A DNA stretch of 64,000 bases from assembly GCF_016907535.1 (NCBI RefSeq), contig NZ_JAFBCF010000001.1, forward strand, positions 1,860,001-1,924,000. Direction: 5' to 3'. Both the position numbers and the translations under genes were made by a program. Source of the stretch: Microlunatus panaciterrae. GTDB taxonomy: Bacteria > Actinomycetota > Actinomycetes > Propionibacteriales > Propionibacteriaceae. Of this stretch, positions 41,275 to 50,655 are shown piece by piece. The notes beneath the pieces are model-generated. The model was not told the origin of the DNA and did not search any database. It saw nothing but the letters and a program-made list of their open reading frames with translations. The stretch's first letter is position 1; each line of letters opens with the position of its first letter.

Positions 41275-42080
41275 ACGACGCCGGCGAGCGGGCGGGAGTG
41301 GTCCGGCGGCGCGACCAGTCGTTCGACCCGCTCCAGCGTGCCGAACTGGCCGACCCCGAGAGCTGCCCGTGGCACCGGTGCCCCGGCCATCGCCACCAGA
41401 GCCCGCGCCAGCGGACCCGGCCCGACCCGTTTCCTCGCCACGTCGTCGGCCAGCATCTCCACCAGCAGTCGGCACTGCTGATGCGGGATCTCGCTGCGCA
41501 CGGCGATCGGGAAGGCGCGGTGCAGGGCGTCGAAGGTGTCCAGCACCACATCGTGGCGAGCACGCAGATGGGCCTGCTCGTGCGCCAGCACCGCCCTCAG
41601 CTCCTCGGCTGTCAGGGTGGCCAGCGTGCCCTCACTCAGCACCACCCGTGACCCGGTGACGCCGGGCAGGCAGTAGGCCAACGGCAGCGTCTCCGCCAGC
41701 ACCCGCACGCCGGGCAGCGGAGCAGACGGGTCGACCTGACCGAGCAGGTCGACGGCGTGACGATGTCTGCGCCGCCGTAGCGCCGTGCGCCGGGCCACCG
41801 CGAGCAGTGACCACAGCAACCGGACCACCACCAGCAGCACGAAGGCCAGCAGGGCGACCTGGACGGCGACCACGCCGACCGGCGGCAGTGTCGCCTCCAG
41901 CAGCCCCATCCCGATCAGCAGACCGGCACCGGTCACCGAGAGCAGCGCAGCGAGGCTGCCGGCCTGCCAGAGCACCACCGCCGCGCGCGGCACCCGGTGC
42001 AGAAACCTCCACCTCACCACCCACAACGGGCCCGGTCCGACCAGGATCAGGCCGACCAGCGCCAGCGCCACTCCGCTCAT
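41214..42080 (-). CDS. M56 family membrane metalloprotease (BlaR1-like, no sensor domain)
   Basis: A 288-residue protein with about four membrane helices and the zinc motif HEQAH in LRAVLAHEQAHLRARHD near residue 185. The M56 family includes the BlaR1/MecR1 antibiotic sensors, but no penicillin-binding sensor domain follows; the protein ends with a membrane helix. ATG 42080 overlaps the BlaI stop (TGATG), so the two are coupled as in BlaI-BlaR systems. It may cleave BlaI upon a membrane or respiration signal. A long in-frame extension into blaI is spurious. Confidence 0.85.
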   Translation of the reverse strand: MSGVALALVGLILVGPGPLWVVRWRFLHRVPRAAVVLWQAGSLAALLSVTGAGLLIGMGLLEATLPPVGVVAVQVALLAFVLLVVVRLLWSLLAVARRTALRRRRHRHAVDLLGQVDPSAPLPGVRVLAETLPLAYCLPGVTGSRVVLSEGTLATLTAEELRAVLAHEQAHLRARHDVVLDTFDALHRAFPIAVRSEIPHQQCRLLVEMLADDVARKRVGPGPLARALVAMAGAPVPRAALGVGQFGTLERVERLVAPPDHSRPLAGVVYALALGLLALPPAVLALTS

Positions 42081-42469
42081 CAGCCGGCGAGATGGACCTC
42101 GTCGGCCGAGGTCGCGTCGAGCCGGGACAGTGCGGCCCGCAGTGCGGCGGCCTCGTCCGGGCTGACCCGGCCGACGAACTCCACCAGCGCTGCGGTCCGG
42201 TCGGCCCTGGAGCCGTCCAGGGCGGTGTGCATGACCTCGGCGACCAGCTGCTCGCGGGACCGGGCCGCGGAGTAGCGGTAGGCCCGGCCGTCGCGGCGCC
42301 GGGTGGCCAGCTTCTTCTTCGCCAGCCGGTCCAGCACCGTCATCACCGTGGTGTAGGCCAGATCCCGCTCGGTCGTCAGCCCGGCCTGCACCTCCCGCAC
42401 CGACTGCGGCTCCGGCCGGCTCCACAGCCGTTCCATCACCGCGCGCTCCAGATCGCCCAACGTGTTCAC
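42080..42469 (-). CDS. BlaI/MecI/CopY family repressor
   Basis: A 129-residue regulator with the winged-helix domain LGDLERAVMERLWSRPEPQSVREVQAGL...AYTTVMTVLDRLAKKKLATRRRDGRAYRYSA, typical of BlaI/MecI. The C-terminal helices form the dimer and the cleavage region. GTG 42469 follows the -10 TAAACT by 6 nt, indicating leaderless translation. It is divergent from cydABDC, and a long dyad with TACTAC/GTAGTA ends lies between them. In mycobacteria BlaI also affects respiration-related genes, so control of cytochrome bd is plausible. Confidence 0.9.
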   Translation of the reverse strand: MNTLGDLERAVMERLWSRPEPQSVREVQAGLTTERDLAYTTVMTVLDRLAKKKLATRRRDGRAYRYSAARSREQLVAEVMHTALDGSRADRTAALVEFVGRVSPDEAAALRAALSRLDATSADEVHLAG

Positions 42470-42475
42470 CGGACC

Positions 42476-42481
42476 AGTTTA
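42476..42481 (-). promoter_or_regulatory. -10 hexamer of blaI
   Basis: On the minus strand TAAACT ends 6 nt before the GTG at 42469. Confidence 0.5.
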
Positions 42482-42509
42482 CGGGCCGAAGGTCCCGGAT
42501 CGGCAGGAC

Positions 42510-42549
42510 CTACTACCGTCGCTAGTACGACGCTGCGTAGTAGTAAGGT
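42510..42549. promoter_or_regulatory. BlaI-type operator and cydA -10 region
   Basis: Outer arms CTACTAC (42510-42516) and GTAGTAG (42537-42543) enclose inner arms CGTCG (42517-42521) and CGACG (42528-42532). The TACTA/TAGTA half-sites fit BlaI/MecI operators. A -10 TAAGGT (42544-42549) for cydA abuts the right arm, so a bound repressor should hinder cyd transcription as well as blaI. Confidence 0.7.
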
Positions 42550-42588
42550 GTGCGTGTCCGCAGTGTCTTCCGCCGAGAGGTCGATGTG

Positions 42589-44004
42589 ATGAGTGCCGAA
42601 TCCCTGGCGCGCTGGCAGTTCGCGATCACCACCGTCTACCACTTCTTCTTCGTCCCGATCACCATCGGCCTGTCCGGTCTGGTCGCCGGGCTACAGACAG
42701 CCTGGGTCCGCACCGGCTCGGAGCGCTACCTGAGGCTGACCAGGTTCTTCGGCAAGCTCTTCCTGATCAACTTCGCGATGGGCGTCGTCACCGGCATCGT
42801 GCAGGAGTTCCAGTTCGGGATGAACTGGAGCGAGTACTCCCGCTTCGTCGGTGACATCTTCGGCGCTCCGCTGGCGCTGGAGGGACTGCTCGCCTTCTTC
42901 CTCGAGTCCACCTTCCTGGGTCTGTGGATCTTCGGCTGGGACCGGCTGCCCAGGCGGGTGCACCTGGCCTGCATCTGGATCGTCTCGGTCGGGACGCTGC
43001 TGAGCGCCTTCTTCATCCTCGCCGCCAACTCCTGGATGCAGCACCCGGTCGGGTTCACCCTCAACGAGGCCCGCGGCCGGGCCGAGCTCACCGACTTCGT
43101 CGCGGTGCTGACCAACCCTGTCGTGCTGGTCACCTTCCCGCACCAGATCTTCGCCTGCTACATGGTCGGCGGCGCGTTCATGGCCGCGATCGCCGGATGG
43201 CATCTGCACCGGCTGCGGTCCGCGACGCCCGCTTCGGAGCCCACGGCGGCGTTCCGTACGGCACTCAAGGTCGGTGCCGTCACCCTGCTCGTCTCCGGAC
43301 TGGGCGTACTGGTCACCGGAGACCTCCAAGGCAAGGTGATGACCACCGTGCAGCCGATGAAGATGGCCGCAGCCGAGGCGCTCTACGAGACCGAGCAGCC
43401 GGCCGCGTTCTCGATCATCACCATCGGCAGCCTGGACGGCAGCCGCGAGGTCTGGTCGATCAAGGTGCCCTACCTGCTGTCCTTCCTCGGTACCGGCGAC
43501 CCGCAGAGCGAGATCAAGGGCATCAACGCGCTACAGCAGTCCTATGAGAAGACGTACGGACCGGGCAGCTACAGCCCGAACATCCCGCTCAGCTACTGGA
43601 CGTTCCGGATCATGATGGGGCTGGGCTTCGCCGCGATGGCGGCCGGTGCCTTCCTGCTCTGGAAGATCCGGCGAGGTCGACTGCCCAGTGGGCGGCTCTG
43701 GTTGCCGTTGGTGCTGGTGCTGCCGTTCCTGCCGCTGCTCGCCAACTCGTTCGGCTGGATCTTCACCGAGACCGGGCGCCAGCCCTGGCTGGTGTTCGGG
43801 CTGCTGTCGACGGCGGCCGGGGTCTCCCCCGGCACCACCGTGGCCGAGGTGCTGACGTCCATGATCACCTTCACCGCGCTCTACGGCGTGCTTGCCGTGG
43901 TCGAGGTGCGCCTGCTCATCACCTACATCAGACAGGGCCTGCCCGAGGTCGCGGCGGTGGAGACCGAGCCGGCTGACGACGTCCCCCTCAGCTTCGCCTA
44001 CTGA
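42589..44004 (+). CDS. cydA: Cytochrome bd quinol oxidase subunit I
   Basis: A 471-residue haem-binding subunit of the high-affinity terminal oxidase. The conserved N-terminus SLARWQFAITTVYHFFFVPITIGL supplies the first haem ligand His, TFPHQIFACYMVGGAF a second His, and ANSWMQHPVGF is characteristic. The Q-loop (VPYLLSFLGTGDPQSEIKGINALQ) is short, as in the CydA-S forms of Gram-positive bacteria. ATG 42589 has GAGAGG upstream; a GTG at 42550 would start right after the -10. First gene of cydABDC. Confidence 0.96.
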   Translation: MSAESLARWQFAITTVYHFFFVPITIGLSGLVAGLQTAWVRTGSERYLRLTRFFGKLFLINFAMGVVTGIVQEFQFGMNWSEYSRFVGDIFGAPLALEGLLAFFLESTFLGLWIFGWDRLPRRVHLACIWIVSVGTLLSAFFILAANSWMQHPVGFTLNEARGRAELTDFVAVLTNPVVLVTFPHQIFACYMVGGAFMAAIAGWHLHRLRSATPASEPTAAFRTALKVGAVTLLVSGLGVLVTGDLQGKVMTTVQPMKMAAAEALYETEQPAAFSIITIGSLDGSREVWSIKVPYLLSFLGTGDPQSEIKGINALQQSYEKTYGPGSYSPNIPLSYWTFRIMMGLGFAAMAAGAFLLWKIRRGRLPSGRLWLPLVLVLPFLPLLANSFGWIFTETGRQPWLVFGLLSTAAGVSPGTTVAEVLTSMITFTALYGVLAVVEVRLLITYIRQGLPEVAAVETEPADDVPLSFAY

Positions 44005-44034
44005 CCCCCAACACCCGGAGAGGACACCCCTGTC

Positions 44035-45063
<1,029 letters not shown>

Positions 45064-45067
45064 CCCG

Positions 45068-46696
45068 ATGCGACCGGTGGACCCACGGCTGCTCCGCCGC
45101 GCCGGCGCGGTCCGGGGCTACCTGGCGGCGGGCGTGCTGATCGGCACTCTGCTCTCCACCCTGGTGGTGCTGCAGGCCTGGTGGCTGGCGACCGCCCTCG
45201 GTGAGACCTTCCACCGCCACACCCTCACCGCGGTCCTGGCGGTGCTGCCGCTGCTGGCCGGTGGCTTCATCGCCCGCGCTCTGCTGACCTGGTGGCACGC
45301 CCTACTGGCCGCCCGGACCTCGGCTGCGGTGAAGTCTCAACTGCGCACCGAGATCACGGCGGCCCAGCTGAGCCGCCCCGACGACCGGGGCCTGCCCACC
45401 GGTGCACTGGTGACGGTGATGACGCAGGGCCTCGATGCGCTGGACGGCTATTTCGCCAAGTATCTCCCGCAGCTGGTGCTGGCAGTCACGGTGCCGCTCG
45501 TCGTCGGGATCGCCATCCTCTCCGCCGACCCGCTGTCCGCGGTCATCGTCGGCCTGACCCTGCCGCTGATCCCGGTCTTCATGATCCTGGTGGGCTGGAT
45601 GACCGAGCAACGCCTCCGCCGTCGTTGGCGCGTCCAGGCACGGCTGGCGCACCACTTCGCCGACCTGATGGCCGGCCTGCCGACCCTGCAGGTGTTCGGC
45701 CGGGCCCGAGCGCAGGCCGAGGGCCTACGCCGGATCGGCGAGCAGCACCGACGCGAGACCATGGCGACCCTACGGGTGTCCTTCCTGTCCGCGCTGGTGC
45801 TCGAGCTGCTGGCGACGCTGTCGGTGGCGGTGGTGGCGGTCGGCATCGGGCTGCGGGTGGTGGACGGCCAGCTGAGCCTCACTGTCGCCCTGTTCGTCCT
45901 CATCCTGGCTCCGGAGGCCTACCTGCCGCTGCGCCAGGTGGGCGCGCACTACCACGACGCGGCCGACGGGGTGGCCGCGGTGGAGCAGGCGTTCGCCCTG
46001 ATCGAACGGCCGGCGGTCCCCTCCGGGCACGCCGAACCGCCCGACCTGAGCGAGAGCACGGTCGAGCTGGTGGGCCTCGGGGTCGACTTCGACCAGCGCC
46101 CGGCGCTGGCGGAGGTGGACCTGGTGATCGGACCCGGGGAGATCGTCGCCCTCGTCGGGCCCAGCGGCGCCGGCAAGTCGACCCTGCTGCGGGTGCTGAT
46201 GGGCTTCCGACGGGCCGACCGGGGCCGGGTGCTGGTCGGCGGCCGGGAGCTCGGCGACCTCGACCTCCGCGCCTGGCGGCAACGGCTGGCCTGGGTGGCT
46301 CAACGACCCGCCCTGCTGCGCGGAAGCATCGCCGACAATGTCGCGCTCGGGGCGGCAGGCGCACCACGGTCCCGGATCGAGGCGGCCCTGGAGCTGGCCG
46401 GAGCGGGCGGGCTGGACCCGGACCGGGTGATCGAGGAGGACGGCGTGACCCTGTCCAGCGGCGAGATCCGGCGGGTGGCCTTGGCCAGGGCGCTGCTGAA
46501 GATCGACTGCGGCGGTGGCCAACTGCTGCTGCTGGACGAACCGACGGCAGGTCTCGACGCGGCGACCGAGCTGGTGGCGATCGAGGCGCTGCGTTCGCTG
46601 GGTGTCGGCGGTCTGGTCGTGACTCACCGCGACGCACTGGCGGCAGCGGCAGACCGGGTGGTGGAGCTCCGCGCACCGGAACGGACGCCGGCATGA
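45068..46696 (+). CDS. cydD: Thiol reductant ABC exporter subunit CydD
   Basis: A 542-residue half-transporter: six membrane helices (about 20-300) plus an ATPase domain with Walker A VGPSGAGKSTLL, signature TLSSGEIRRVALARALL and Walker B QLLLLDEPTAGLD. With CydC it exports cysteine and glutathione to the outside and is required for assembly of cytochrome bd. The order cydA-B-D-C is the classic arrangement. It overlaps cydC by 4 nt. Confidence 0.94.
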   Translation: MRPVDPRLLRRAGAVRGYLAAGVLIGTLLSTLVVLQAWWLATALGETFHRHTLTAVLAVLPLLAGGFIARALLTWWHALLAARTSAAVKSQLRTEITAAQLSRPDDRGLPTGALVTVMTQGLDALDGYFAKYLPQLVLAVTVPLVVGIAILSADPLSAVIVGLTLPLIPVFMILVGWMTEQRLRRRWRVQARLAHHFADLMAGLPTLQVFGRARAQAEGLRRIGEQHRRETMATLRVSFLSALVLELLATLSVAVVAVGIGLRVVDGQLSLTVALFVLILAPEAYLPLRQVGAHYHDAADGVAAVEQAFALIERPAVPSGHAEPPDLSESTVELVGLGVDFDQRPALAEVDLVIGPGEIVALVGPSGAGKSTLLRVLMGFRRADRGRVLVGGRELGDLDLRAWRQRLAWVAQRPALLRGSIADNVALGAAGAPRSRIEAALELAGAGGLDPDRVIEEDGVTLSSGEIRRVALARALLKIDCGGGQLLLLDEPTAGLDAATELVAIEALRSLGVGGLVVTHRDALAAAADRVVELRAPERTPA

Positions 46697-48300
46697 AGCG
46701 CACTCGGCTGGCGGCCGCCATCGGCCTGTCCGCGCTCGCCAACACCGCCGGGATCGGGCTGATGGGCACCTCAGCCTGGCTGCTGTCCCGCGCCGCCGAG
46801 CAGCCACCGGTGCTCTACCTGATGGTGGCGATCGTCACCGTTCGGGCGCTCGGGCTGGGGCGCGGTGTCTTCCGCTACCTGGAGCGGCTGGTCGGCCACC
46901 AGGTGGCGCTGGGGTCGCTGACGGAACTCAGAGTCCGGGTCTACCGGCGGCTGACCGGCACCACCCTGCTGGGCCGCGACCGTGGTGACCTGCTGGCGCG
47001 GGTCACCGCCGATGTGGATGCGGTGGTGGACCTGGTGGTCCGGGTGCTGGTGCCGGCGGTGTCCGCAGCACTGGTCACGGTCGCTACCACGGTCGTGCTC
47101 GGCGCCCTGTCGCCGGCGGCGGGGGTGGTGGTGCTGGTCTCCGCGCTGCTCGCCGGCTGGCTGGTGCCGCTGCTGTCGCAATGGTTGGCCCGGCACGCGG
47201 ACGCGTCGTTGGCGCCCTGCCGCGGCGAGCTGGCCACCGCCCTGACCGAGGCCACCGGGGCGGCGACGGACCTGCTGGCCTACGGCGCCGATGAGGACAT
47301 GCTCCGGCGGGTCCAGCAGATCGACGGCCGGCTCCGGCGGGCGGAGGCCAGGACCGCGGCCATCCAGGGGGTGGCCGCCGGATGCCAGCTGCTGGCCGCC
47401 GGCGGAGCCGTGCTCGGCTCGCTGCTGGTGGGCGCCCGGGGGGTTGCCGACGGGAGCCTTCGGCCGGTCTACCTGGCCGTCCTGGTTCTGACGCCGATCG
47501 CGCTGCATGAGGTGCTCGGCACCCTGATCGGCGTCGCCCACAGCTGGACCCGGACCCGGACGGCGCTCGCCCGGGTCACCGACGTGCTCGCCGCGGAGCC
47601 GGTCGGGACCGGCGACCGGGAACTGCCGCCGCGCTCGAGCAAGGGACGGTTGCACGCCGAGCGGCTGTCCGTCGGCTGGCCCGGCAGCCTCGTCCTCCAG
47701 CACCGGCTGGACCTCGAGCTCGGTCCCGGCGACCGGGCCTGTCTGGTCGGTCCGAGCGGGTCCGGCAAGACCACCGTGGCAGCGACGCTGCTCGGCCTGA
47801 TCCCCGCCCGCGGCGGCCGGGTCGAGGTGTCGGGCCGGGTCGGCTACCTCGCCCAGGACGCCTACCTCTTCGACACCTCGGTCGCCGAGAACGTCCGGAT
47901 CGGCAACCGGGACGCAACCGACGACGAGATCCGGGTCGCGTTGGACCGCGTCGGCCTCGATCTGGAGCTCGATCGGCTGGTGGGCCAGCACGGCGTGGCC
48001 GTGTCGGGCGGCGAGGCCCGGCGGGTGGCGCTGGCCCGGCTGCTGGTGGGCGCCTACGACGTGGTCATCCTGGACGAGCCGACCGAGCATCTGGATGCCG
48101 ACACCGCCGACCGGCTGATGCGCGATGTCTGGGACCTGTTCGTCGACGCCGTCGTGCTGGTGATCACCCACGACCCGGCGGTGATCGCCGCCACCGATGT
48201 CGTCGTCAGCACCGGCGCAGGTCTCGGGGTGGCGCCTACTGTGGATTCATGCCCGTCCTGCCCGGCCATCGGCCACCGCTCCTGCTCGAGCTCGACCTGA
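46693..48300 (+). CDS. cydC: Thiol reductant ABC exporter subunit CydC
   Basis: A 535-residue partner of CydD. The N-terminus RTRLAAAIGLSALANTAGIGLMGTSAWLLSRAAEQPP is diagnostic of CydC. ATPase motifs are Walker A VGPSGSGKTTVAA, signature AVSGGEARRVALARLL and Walker B YDVVILDEPTEHLD. The true start is ATG 46693 (ATGA overlap with cydD). The last 52 bp overlap the beginning of the sppA gene in another frame; the final 25 residues are Cys/Ser-rich and unconserved, so the natural end may be functionally shorter. Confidence 0.93.
   Translation: MKRTRLAAAIGLSALANTAGIGLMGTSAWLLSRAAEQPPVLYLMVAIVTVRALGLGRGVFRYLERLVGHQVALGSLTELRVRVYRRLTGTTLLGRDRGDLLARVTADVDAVVDLVVRVLVPAVSAALVTVATTVVLGALSPAAGVVVLVSALLAGWLVPLLSQWLARHADASLAPCRGELATALTEATGAATDLLAYGADEDMLRRVQQIDGRLRRAEARTAAIQGVAAGCQLLAAGGAVLGSLLVGARGVADGSLRPVYLAVLVLTPIALHEVLGTLIGVAHSWTRTRTALARVTDVLAAEPVGTGDRELPPRSSKGRLHAERLSVGWPGSLVLQHRLDLELGPGDRACLVGPSGSGKTTVAATLLGLIPARGGRVEVSGRVGYLAQDAYLFDTSVAENVRIGNRDATDDEIRVALDRVGLDLELDRLVGQHGVAVSGGEARRVALARLLVGAYDVVILDEPTEHLDADTADRLMRDVWDLFVDAVVLVITHDPAVIAATDVVVSTGAGLGVAPTVDSCPSCPAIGHRSCSSST
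48237..48242 (+). promoter_or_regulatory. -10 hexamer of sppA inside the end of cydC
   Basis: TACTGT ends 6 nt before ATG 48249, consistent with a separate leaderless sppA transcript starting within cydC. Confidence 0.45.
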
Positions 48301-49889
48301 CCACGCTTCCGGTCGCGCCGGACCCGGACGATCCGTTGGCGCGTCTGCGCGCCCGCGCCCGACGCCAGCTCCGGCCCACCCTGCGTGCACTGCACGAGGC
48401 CGCCGATGACCGACGGGTGGTGGGCCTGGTCGCCAAGGTCGGCGGGGCCCTGCCGTGGGCGGCCATGCAGGAGCTGCGGCTGGCCGTACGGGCCTTCGCC
48501 GCGAGCGGCAAACCGACCGTCGCCTGGGCCGAGAGCTTCGGGGAGGGGTCGCGGGACCTGGCGGCCTACATGCTGGCCTCGGCCTTCGACGAGATCTGGC
48601 TGCAGCCCGGCGGCGGTGTCGGGCTGCTCGGCGTCGGTGTCGAGACCACCTTCCTCCGCGGGGCCCTCGACCGGCTCGGCATCGAGCCACAGCTGGAGCA
48701 GCGGCACGAGTACAAGAACGCCGCCGACCGGGTGATGCGCACCGGCTTCACCCCTGCCCACCGCGAGTCGCTGGAACGGCTGGCGGAGTCGGTCTTCACC
48801 GACGCAGTGGACGCCATCGCCGCCGGCCGCGGCCTGGCTGCGGCGAGGGTACGCGAGCTCGCCGACACGGGCCCGCGGACCGCCGCCGAGGCCCGCGCGG
48901 TCGGGCTGGTGGACCGGTTGGGCTATCGCGACACGGTGTATGCCGAGCTCAGGTCACGGCTGCCAGCCCGGACCGAGCTGCTGTTCGCCGACCGCTGGCG
49001 ACCGCGGCGGCGGCCGGCGATGCCGCCGCGGCACCGGGGGCACGTCGCGCTGGTCGAGGTCCGGGGTTCGATCGTGGCCGGCGTGACGCGACGCGGCGCG
49101 ACCGGGCGCCAGGTGGGCAGCGACTCCGTCTGCGCGGAGCTGCGGGCCGCCGCCGGTGACGAACGGGTGCGGGCGGTCGTCCTGCACATCGACTCACCGG
49201 GCGGGTCGGCGGTGGCCTCCGACACCATCTGGCGGGACGTCTGCCGGGTACGCGAGCTGGGGACACCGGTGGTCGTGTCGATGGGTGAGGCGGCGGCGTC
49301 CGGCGGCTACTACATCGCCTGCCCGGCCGATGTGATTGTCGCACTGCCAGCGACCCTGACCGGCTCGATCGGCGTGTTCGGCGGCAAGCTGGTGGTGCAC
49401 GATCTGCTGGAGCGGGTCGGGCTGACGACCGGCACCGTCGAGCAGGGTGAGCGAGCGCTGATGTTCTCTCCGCGACGTGGCTTCCGCGACGACGAACGGG
49501 CCCGGTTGGCGGCGACCATCGACGCGGTCTACGACGACTTCGTGACCAAGGTGGCGGAGGGCCGGCGCCGGACGGTGGCCGAGATCGAGGCGGTGGCCAG
49601 GGGTCGGGTGTGGACCGGTCGCGACGCTCTTCGGGTCGGCCTGGTCGACGAGCTCGGCGGCCTCCGCGACGCCGTTCGGATCGCCCGCTCCCTGGCCGGG
49701 TTGCCCGAGGAAGCACCCGTGCTGCGCGCCCTGCACGTCCCGATGCTCGCCCGTCTCGGCCGGCCGAAGAACAGCGACGATCCGCGGGCCCGGGTCGGTG
49801 CGGCCTGGCCGGACCTGTCAGAGGTCGCCGCCGCTCTCGGCGTGCCCGCCGGCGCCGCCTTGAGGATGCCCGCGATCAGCCTGCGCTGA
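48249..49889 (+). CDS. sppA: Signal peptide peptidase SppA, long form (S49)
   Basis: A 546-residue protease with two S49 domains, like the E. coli 67K type. The general-base Lys is in the first domain, EYKNAADRVMRTGFTPAHRESL near residue 158, and the nucleophile Ser in the second, MGEAAASGGYYIACPAD near 350. LHIDSPGGSAVASDTIW and ATLTGSIGVFGGKLVVHDLLERVG are typical of the second domain. No clear N-terminal membrane anchor is seen, unlike E. coli SppA. It degrades cleaved signal peptides. Start set by the leaderless -10. Confidence 0.9.
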   Translation: MPVLPGHRPPLLLELDLTTLPVAPDPDDPLARLRARARRQLRPTLRALHEAADDRRVVGLVAKVGGALPWAAMQELRLAVRAFAASGKPTVAWAESFGEGSRDLAAYMLASAFDEIWLQPGGGVGLLGVGVETTFLRGALDRLGIEPQLEQRHEYKNAADRVMRTGFTPAHRESLERLAESVFTDAVDAIAAGRGLAAARVRELADTGPRTAAEARAVGLVDRLGYRDTVYAELRSRLPARTELLFADRWRPRRRPAMPPRHRGHVALVEVRGSIVAGVTRRGATGRQVGSDSVCAELRAAAGDERVRAVVLHIDSPGGSAVASDTIWRDVCRVRELGTPVVVSMGEAAASGGYYIACPADVIVALPATLTGSIGVFGGKLVVHDLLERVGLTTGTVEQGERALMFSPRRGFRDDERARLAATIDAVYDDFVTKVAEGRRRTVAEIEAVARGRVWTGRDALRVGLVDELGGLRDAVRIARSLAGLPEEAPVLRALHVPMLARLGRPKNSDDPRARVGAAWPDLSEVAAALGVPAGAALRMPAISLR

Positions 49890-50655
49890 CCCCGGCCGCC
49901 ACCTCCGCCAGTACGGCCCCGAGCGCGGCCGGATCATGGGCCCGGCGGCCGAGGAAGAGCCCGTCGAGGCAGTCGCCGACCTGCGCGAACAGCCCGGGCC
50001 CGGCGGTGCCGCCGTAGATCAGCCGGGCCCGGGGGTGGGCGCCCAGCCGCACCCGCAACCGGTGCGCCACGGTACGGACGTGCTCCACCGGCGCCGGCCG
50101 GTCGGCGCCGATCGCCCACACCGGCTCGTAGGCGACCAGGACAGGGGCCTCTGTCGGCAGCGCTGCCAGCATCTCGTCCAGCTGACCGGCGACCTGCTCG
50201 GCGGCATCGAGGGCCGGCACCTGGTCGCGCTGTCCGAGCCGGCCCTCACCCACGCAGAGCAGCGGTGTCAGCCCCTGCTGCACCGACGCCACCGCCTTCC
50301 GCATGGTCAGCTCCGGCGTCTCCCCGAACAGTGCCCGGCGCTCGGCATGACCGATCTCGGCGAAGCGCACCCCCAGCTCGGCCAGCAGGCTGGCCGGCAG
50401 CTCCCCGGTGAAGGCGCCGGCAGGTCGGTCCGAGACGTCCTGCGCGCCGACCGCGAAGCCGTACTCCCGCCCGGCCGCAACGGCGGCCGGCAGCGCGGGG
50501 GCGACCGGCAGCACCACCACCTCCAGCCGGTCCGTCCACCGGCGGGAGATCTCCCCTGCCGCGGTCAGCCACTCCAGCGTCTGGGAGTAGCCGAGGTACG
50601 TCTTCAGTCCGACGGCGACGACCCCTGCTCTATCAAGCCCCGACCTATCAAGCAA
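49876..50655 (-). CDS. lerI: TIM-family isomerase, probable L-erythrulose-1-phosphate isomerase
   Basis: A 259-residue triosephosphate isomerase homologue. The catalytic Lys appears in VVAVGLKTYLGYSQTLEW rather than the usual NWKM, the electrophilic His in EIGHAERRALFGET, the base Glu in VAYEPVWAIG, and the phosphate loop in LIYGGTAGPG. The VGLKxY variant and the neighbouring DAK kinase point to the LerI/EryH branch, which converts L-erythrulose 1-phosphate to D-erythrulose 4-phosphate, not to glycolytic TIM. The TTG start overlaps the kinase stop by 8 nt; an imperfect repeat of CTTGATAG spans this junction. Confidence 0.78.
   Translation of the reverse strand: MLDRSGLDRAGVVAVGLKTYLGYSQTLEWLTAAGEISRRWTDRLEVVVLPVAPALPAAVAAGREYGFAVGAQDVSDRPAGAFTGELPASLLAELGVRFAEIGHAERRALFGETPELTMRKAVASVQQGLTPLLCVGEGRLGQRDQVPALDAAEQVAGQLDEMLAALPTEAPVLVAYEPVWAIGADRPAPVEHVRTVAHRLRVRLGAHPRARLIYGGTAGPGLFAQVGDCLDGLFLGRRAHDPAALGAVLAEVAAGVSAG

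Noticed and set aside
45292-46692. Open frame extending cydC upstream by 467 codons through cydD
   Set aside because: The extension is Arg/Pro/Gly-rich shadow coding in another frame of cydD; CydC has its own ATG overlapping the cydD stop.
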